A DNA stretch of 64,000 nt from Pseudarthrobacter oxydans (lineage in GTDB: Bacteria; Actinomycetota; Actinomycetes; Actinomycetales; Micrococcaceae), in contig NZ_JABTYH010000005.1 in assembly GCF_013314975.1 (NCBI RefSeq), positions 62,001 through 126,000 of the forward strand, written 5' to 3'. The translations under genes and the position numbers were made by a program. Position 1 is the first letter of the stretch. Each line of letters starts with the position of its first letter. The notes beneath the pieces were generated by a model. The model did no database searches and was not told the DNA's origin. It worked only from the letters and a program-made list of their open reading frames with translations. Below, one piece after another: positions 62,109 through 64,000 of this stretch.

Positions 62109-63161
62109 TTAGTAGAAGTGGACGGTATCCACGAGGTGGGGAAGGTCGCCGCCGTCGAGGAAGGTCCGGAGGTTGCTGCAGAAGCGCTCGGTAATGAGGC
62201 GGTTCTCGGCTGCGCTGAGGGCCGATGTGTGCGGGGAGACCATGACCCTGGGGTGGTCCCAGAGAGGGCTGTCCTGCGGGAGGGGTTCCACGGCGAAGAC
62301 GTCCAGGCAGGCGTAGCTGACCTGCCCGTTGTTGAGGGCTTCCAGCAGGGCTTCTTCGTCAACAACGGTGCCGCGTCCCACGTTGATGAACACCGTCCCG
62401 GGCTTCATGGCGGCGAAGGTTTCGTGGTTGAAAAGGTTCTCCGTGAAGGCGGTGCCGGGCAACGTGTTCACCACCGCATCAGCCGTGGCCAGCAGGGCCG
62501 GAAGGCCGGTGTTGTCCACCACCTCCTCGATGCCGTCGATGTGTTCCACGGACCGCTTGGTCCCGCTGACCTTCATTCCCAGTGCCCTGGCAATCCGTGC
62601 AGTCTCCAGCCCGATCTCACCTAGGCCCGTGACCACCAGCGTGGAGCCGTTGACCAGGCGGGTGGGAATCCGGAGTTCAGGCCATGTTTTGGCAGCCTGG
62701 TCCTGCGCCAGTTCTGCGCTCCGTTTGAAGCCGTTGAGGATCCCCAGCGCCGCAAACTCGGCGAGGGGGAGGGCGTGGACGCCGGCCGATGTGGTGATCT
62801 TGAACTTTTGCAGGATGTCCTGGTCAAGGCCGGAGGCCTTGGCGGCTCCGCCCGCCCCGGCGGCCATTGCATGGATCCACTGCAGGCGGGGATTTTCGCG
62901 GGCGATGCGGGCCAGGCCGGCGGGGCTTTCGTTGGGGAATCCATACAGCACCTGTGCGCTGTTGAGCATGGCCCAGTAGCGCTCTTCCTGGGCTGGAGTG
63001 CGCTTGAACGCCGGGTCGCCGGAGTGATCGGCCGGGTAACGCTCGGGCGGCAGGAGTTCGGGCTCGTAGAGGACAGTAACTGACGGATCGACGGCGCGGA
63101 TCTGTTCCACCAGCTCTGCTTCGAGCGGTACAGCGATCGCAAGGGTGATTGTGGAAGTCAT
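62109..63161 (-). CDS. D-2-hydroxyacid dehydrogenase
   Basis: A 350-residue NAD(P)-dependent dehydrogenase. The cofactor motif VTGLGEIGLETARIARALG, catalytic arginine in NVGRGTVVDEEAL, glutamate in DVFAVEPLP and histidine in SPHTSALS make a complete active site. It reduces or oxidises 2-keto/2-hydroxy acids. The ATG at 63161 is used; TATAGT lies six bases upstream, suggesting a leaderless transcript and making upstream in-frame starts unlikely. The shared TATGCTGAACA motif lies next to this promoter. Confidence 0.9.
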   Translation of the reverse strand: MTSTITLAIAVPLEAELVEQIRAVDPSVTVLYEPELLPPERYPADHSGDPAFKRTPAQEERYWAMLNSAQVLYGFPNESPAGLARIARENPRLQWIHAMAAGAGGAAKASGLDQDILQKFKITTSAGVHALPLAEFAALGILNGFKRSAELAQDQAAKTWPELRIPTRLVNGSTLVVTGLGEIGLETARIARALGMKVSGTKRSVEHIDGIEEVVDNTGLPALLATADAVVNTLPGTAFTENLFNHETFAAMKPGTVFINVGRGTVVDEEALLEALNNGQVSYACLDVFAVEPLPQDSPLWDHPRVMVSPHTSALSAAENRLITERFCSNLRTFLDGGDLPHLVDTVHFY

Positions 63162-63167
63162 TCGTTC

Positions 63168-63199
63168 ACTATACTGGCTGGTGGCTAATATGCTGAACA
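63168..63199 (-). promoter_or_regulatory. Leaderless-type promoter and IclR-type motif for the 2-hydroxyacid dehydrogenase gene
   Basis: On the minus strand TATAGT (63168-63173) lies six bases before the ATG, with TGTTCAGCATA (63189-63199) about 15 bases further upstream, covering the -35 position. The same 11-mer precedes the MHS gene, suggesting common regulation. Confidence 0.5.
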
Positions 63200-63271
63200 T
63201 TCCTTTATTCTTCACTGCAGGGAGCGTCCCGCGAGGCGGGCTTAGCGGGATGTCACGCCGGGCGGCTGGTA

Positions 63272-64000
63272 TCAGCCGGCGTAGGGGTCGGCGATGCCGA
63301 TGTATTGGGTGGTGGTGTATTCGGCGATGCCTTCGGTGCCGCCTTCGCGGCCGAGCCCTGATTGCTTGACTCCGCCGAAGGGGGCGGCGGCGTTGGAGAT
63401 GACGCCGGCGTTGAAGCCGACCATACCGAATTCGATTTGTTCTGCCACGCGGAGGAGCCGGTTGAAGTCGCGGCTGTAGAGGTAGGACGCGAGGCCGTAT
63501 TCGCTGGCGTTGGCCAGTTTAATGGCCTCGTCTTCGGTGCTGAACGTGGTGACGGGGGCGACGGGTCCGAAGATTTCCTGGCCGAGGATCGCGGCGTCGT
63601 TGGGCACGTTTGCCAGGACGGTGGGCGGGTAGAAGTAGCCGGGCCCGTCCGCGGGTGCGCCGCCGGTGACGGCTACTGCTCCGGCGTCGACGGCGGCGGT
63701 GACCAGGGCGTGGACGTCGTCCCTTGCTCCGGCGTCGATGAGGGGGCCGACCTGGGTTTTGGGGTCGGTGCCGCGGCCGGTGGCCAGCGCGTCCATGGCG
63801 GCGGCGAACTTTGCGGTGAATTCCTGGGCGATGGATTCGTGGACGAGGAAGCGGTTGGCGGCGGTGCAGGCTTCGCCCATGTTCCGCATTTTGGCCGCCA
63901 TGGCCCCGTCGACTGCTTTGTCGAGGTCGGCGTCTTCAAACACGATGAAGGGGGCGTTGCCGCCGAGTTCCATGGAGGTGCGGAGGACGTTCTGCGCGGC
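63272..64000 (-). CDS. Aldehyde dehydrogenase (succinate-semialdehyde dehydrogenase-like), truncated by window edge
   Basis: C-terminal 242 residues of an aldehyde dehydrogenase; the start lies beyond 64000. The frame enters with MELGGNAPFIVFEDADLDKAV, followed by the catalytic cysteine in NMGEACTAANRF, FGPVAPVTTF and the closing GVKQSGLGREGG. The segment order matches NAD(P)-dependent succinate- or glutarate-semialdehyde dehydrogenases. It is oriented like the catabolic cluster and probably belongs to it, though 110 bases with a separate promoter follow before the next gene. Confidence 0.9.
   Translation of the reverse strand, partial: AAQNVLRTSMELGGNAPFIVFEDADLDKAVDGAMAAKMRNMGEACTAANRFLVHESIAQEFTAKFAAAMDALATGRGTDPKTQVGPLIDAGARDDVHALVTAAVDAGAVAVTGGAPADGPGYFYPPTVLANVPNDAAILGQEIFGPVAPVTTFSTEDEAIKLANASEYGLASYLYSRDFNRLLRVAEQIEFGMVGFNAGVISNAAAPFGGVKQSGLGREGGTEGIAEYTTTQYIGIADPYAG

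Overview
This 64 kb window is high-GC, densely packed chromosomal DNA from an actinobacterium, most likely a Micrococcaceae member of the Arthrobacter/Pseudarthrobacter type. Pointers to this are an HspR-controlled dnaK-grpE-dnaJ-hspR operon, a fused MrpA-MrpB subunit, a DUF222/HNH (13E12-type) protein, DUF4235 and DUF4383 proteins, mycothiol-era ArsC paralogues, an arsRBOCT-type arsenic cluster and many ATGA-coupled operons. The genus is an inference from gene content, not from a marker gene. No rRNA, tRNA, CRISPR array, insertion sequence or prophage was seen, and no gene-free stretch exceeds 300 bases.

Layout. 1-4742: mrp (mnh) cation/proton antiporter operon, entered inside the fused A/B gene and complete from C to G. 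4815-8106: small stress or redox genes on the minus strand (DUF4235, CDGSH Fe-S protein, haem-oxygenase-like diiron protein, DUF4383, UPF0303 haem-degrading-type protein). 8185-11359: TPP riboswitch and ykoE-ykoD-ykoC thiamine-precursor ECF transporter. 11373-17602: secreted GH25-like protein, an HTH-MurA fusion with a probable leaderless promoter, a YbdK-like ligase, a short tandem repeat, a DUF222/HNH protein and DUF1905. 17765-19659: DUF1737-rhodanese-metZ sulfur operon. 19859-25632: GH26-like/OpgC membrane fusion, GNAT, and a Tat-exported amine oxidase translationally coupled to an exported RidA. 25722-31336: small orphan, PPOX-fold protein, pabC, cardiolipin synthase, and pabB fused to a P-loop kinase-like domain.

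31353-32690: zinc-starvation unit with a Zur-type box, a CobW-like protein lacking its P-loop, and the cysteine-free form of ribosomal protein L36. 32723-38260: LMW phosphatase, LysE exporter, methyltransferase, and a MarR/MMPL divergent pair around a perfect operator. 38411-43172: HspR-regulated chaperone operon ending in a strong terminator. 43225-49633: arsenic resistance, with arsR diverging from acr3-arsC-arsT(trxB)-[new 23-residue cysteine-rich peptide]-arsO-arsC2, plus an MFS gene. 49721-54289: CstR-controlled persulfide/sulfite detoxification genes (MBL-rhodanese CstB-like, thioredoxin, three rhodaneses, TauE). 54406 to the end: aldehyde dehydrogenases and an IclR-controlled sugar-acid or hydroxy-acid catabolic cluster (IdnD-like, IdnO-like, HIBADH-like, MHS transporter, FAH, 2-hydroxyacid dehydrogenase).

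The strongest candidates for undescribed biology are the cysteine-rich micropeptide inside the arsenic operon (45193-45264), the P-loop kinase-PabB fusion, the GH26-like/OpgC fusion with altered catalytic residues, the exported amine oxidase-RidA pair, and a 66-bp palindromic element present twice (34935-35000 and 45115-45180), once supplying the stop codon of a MarR gene.
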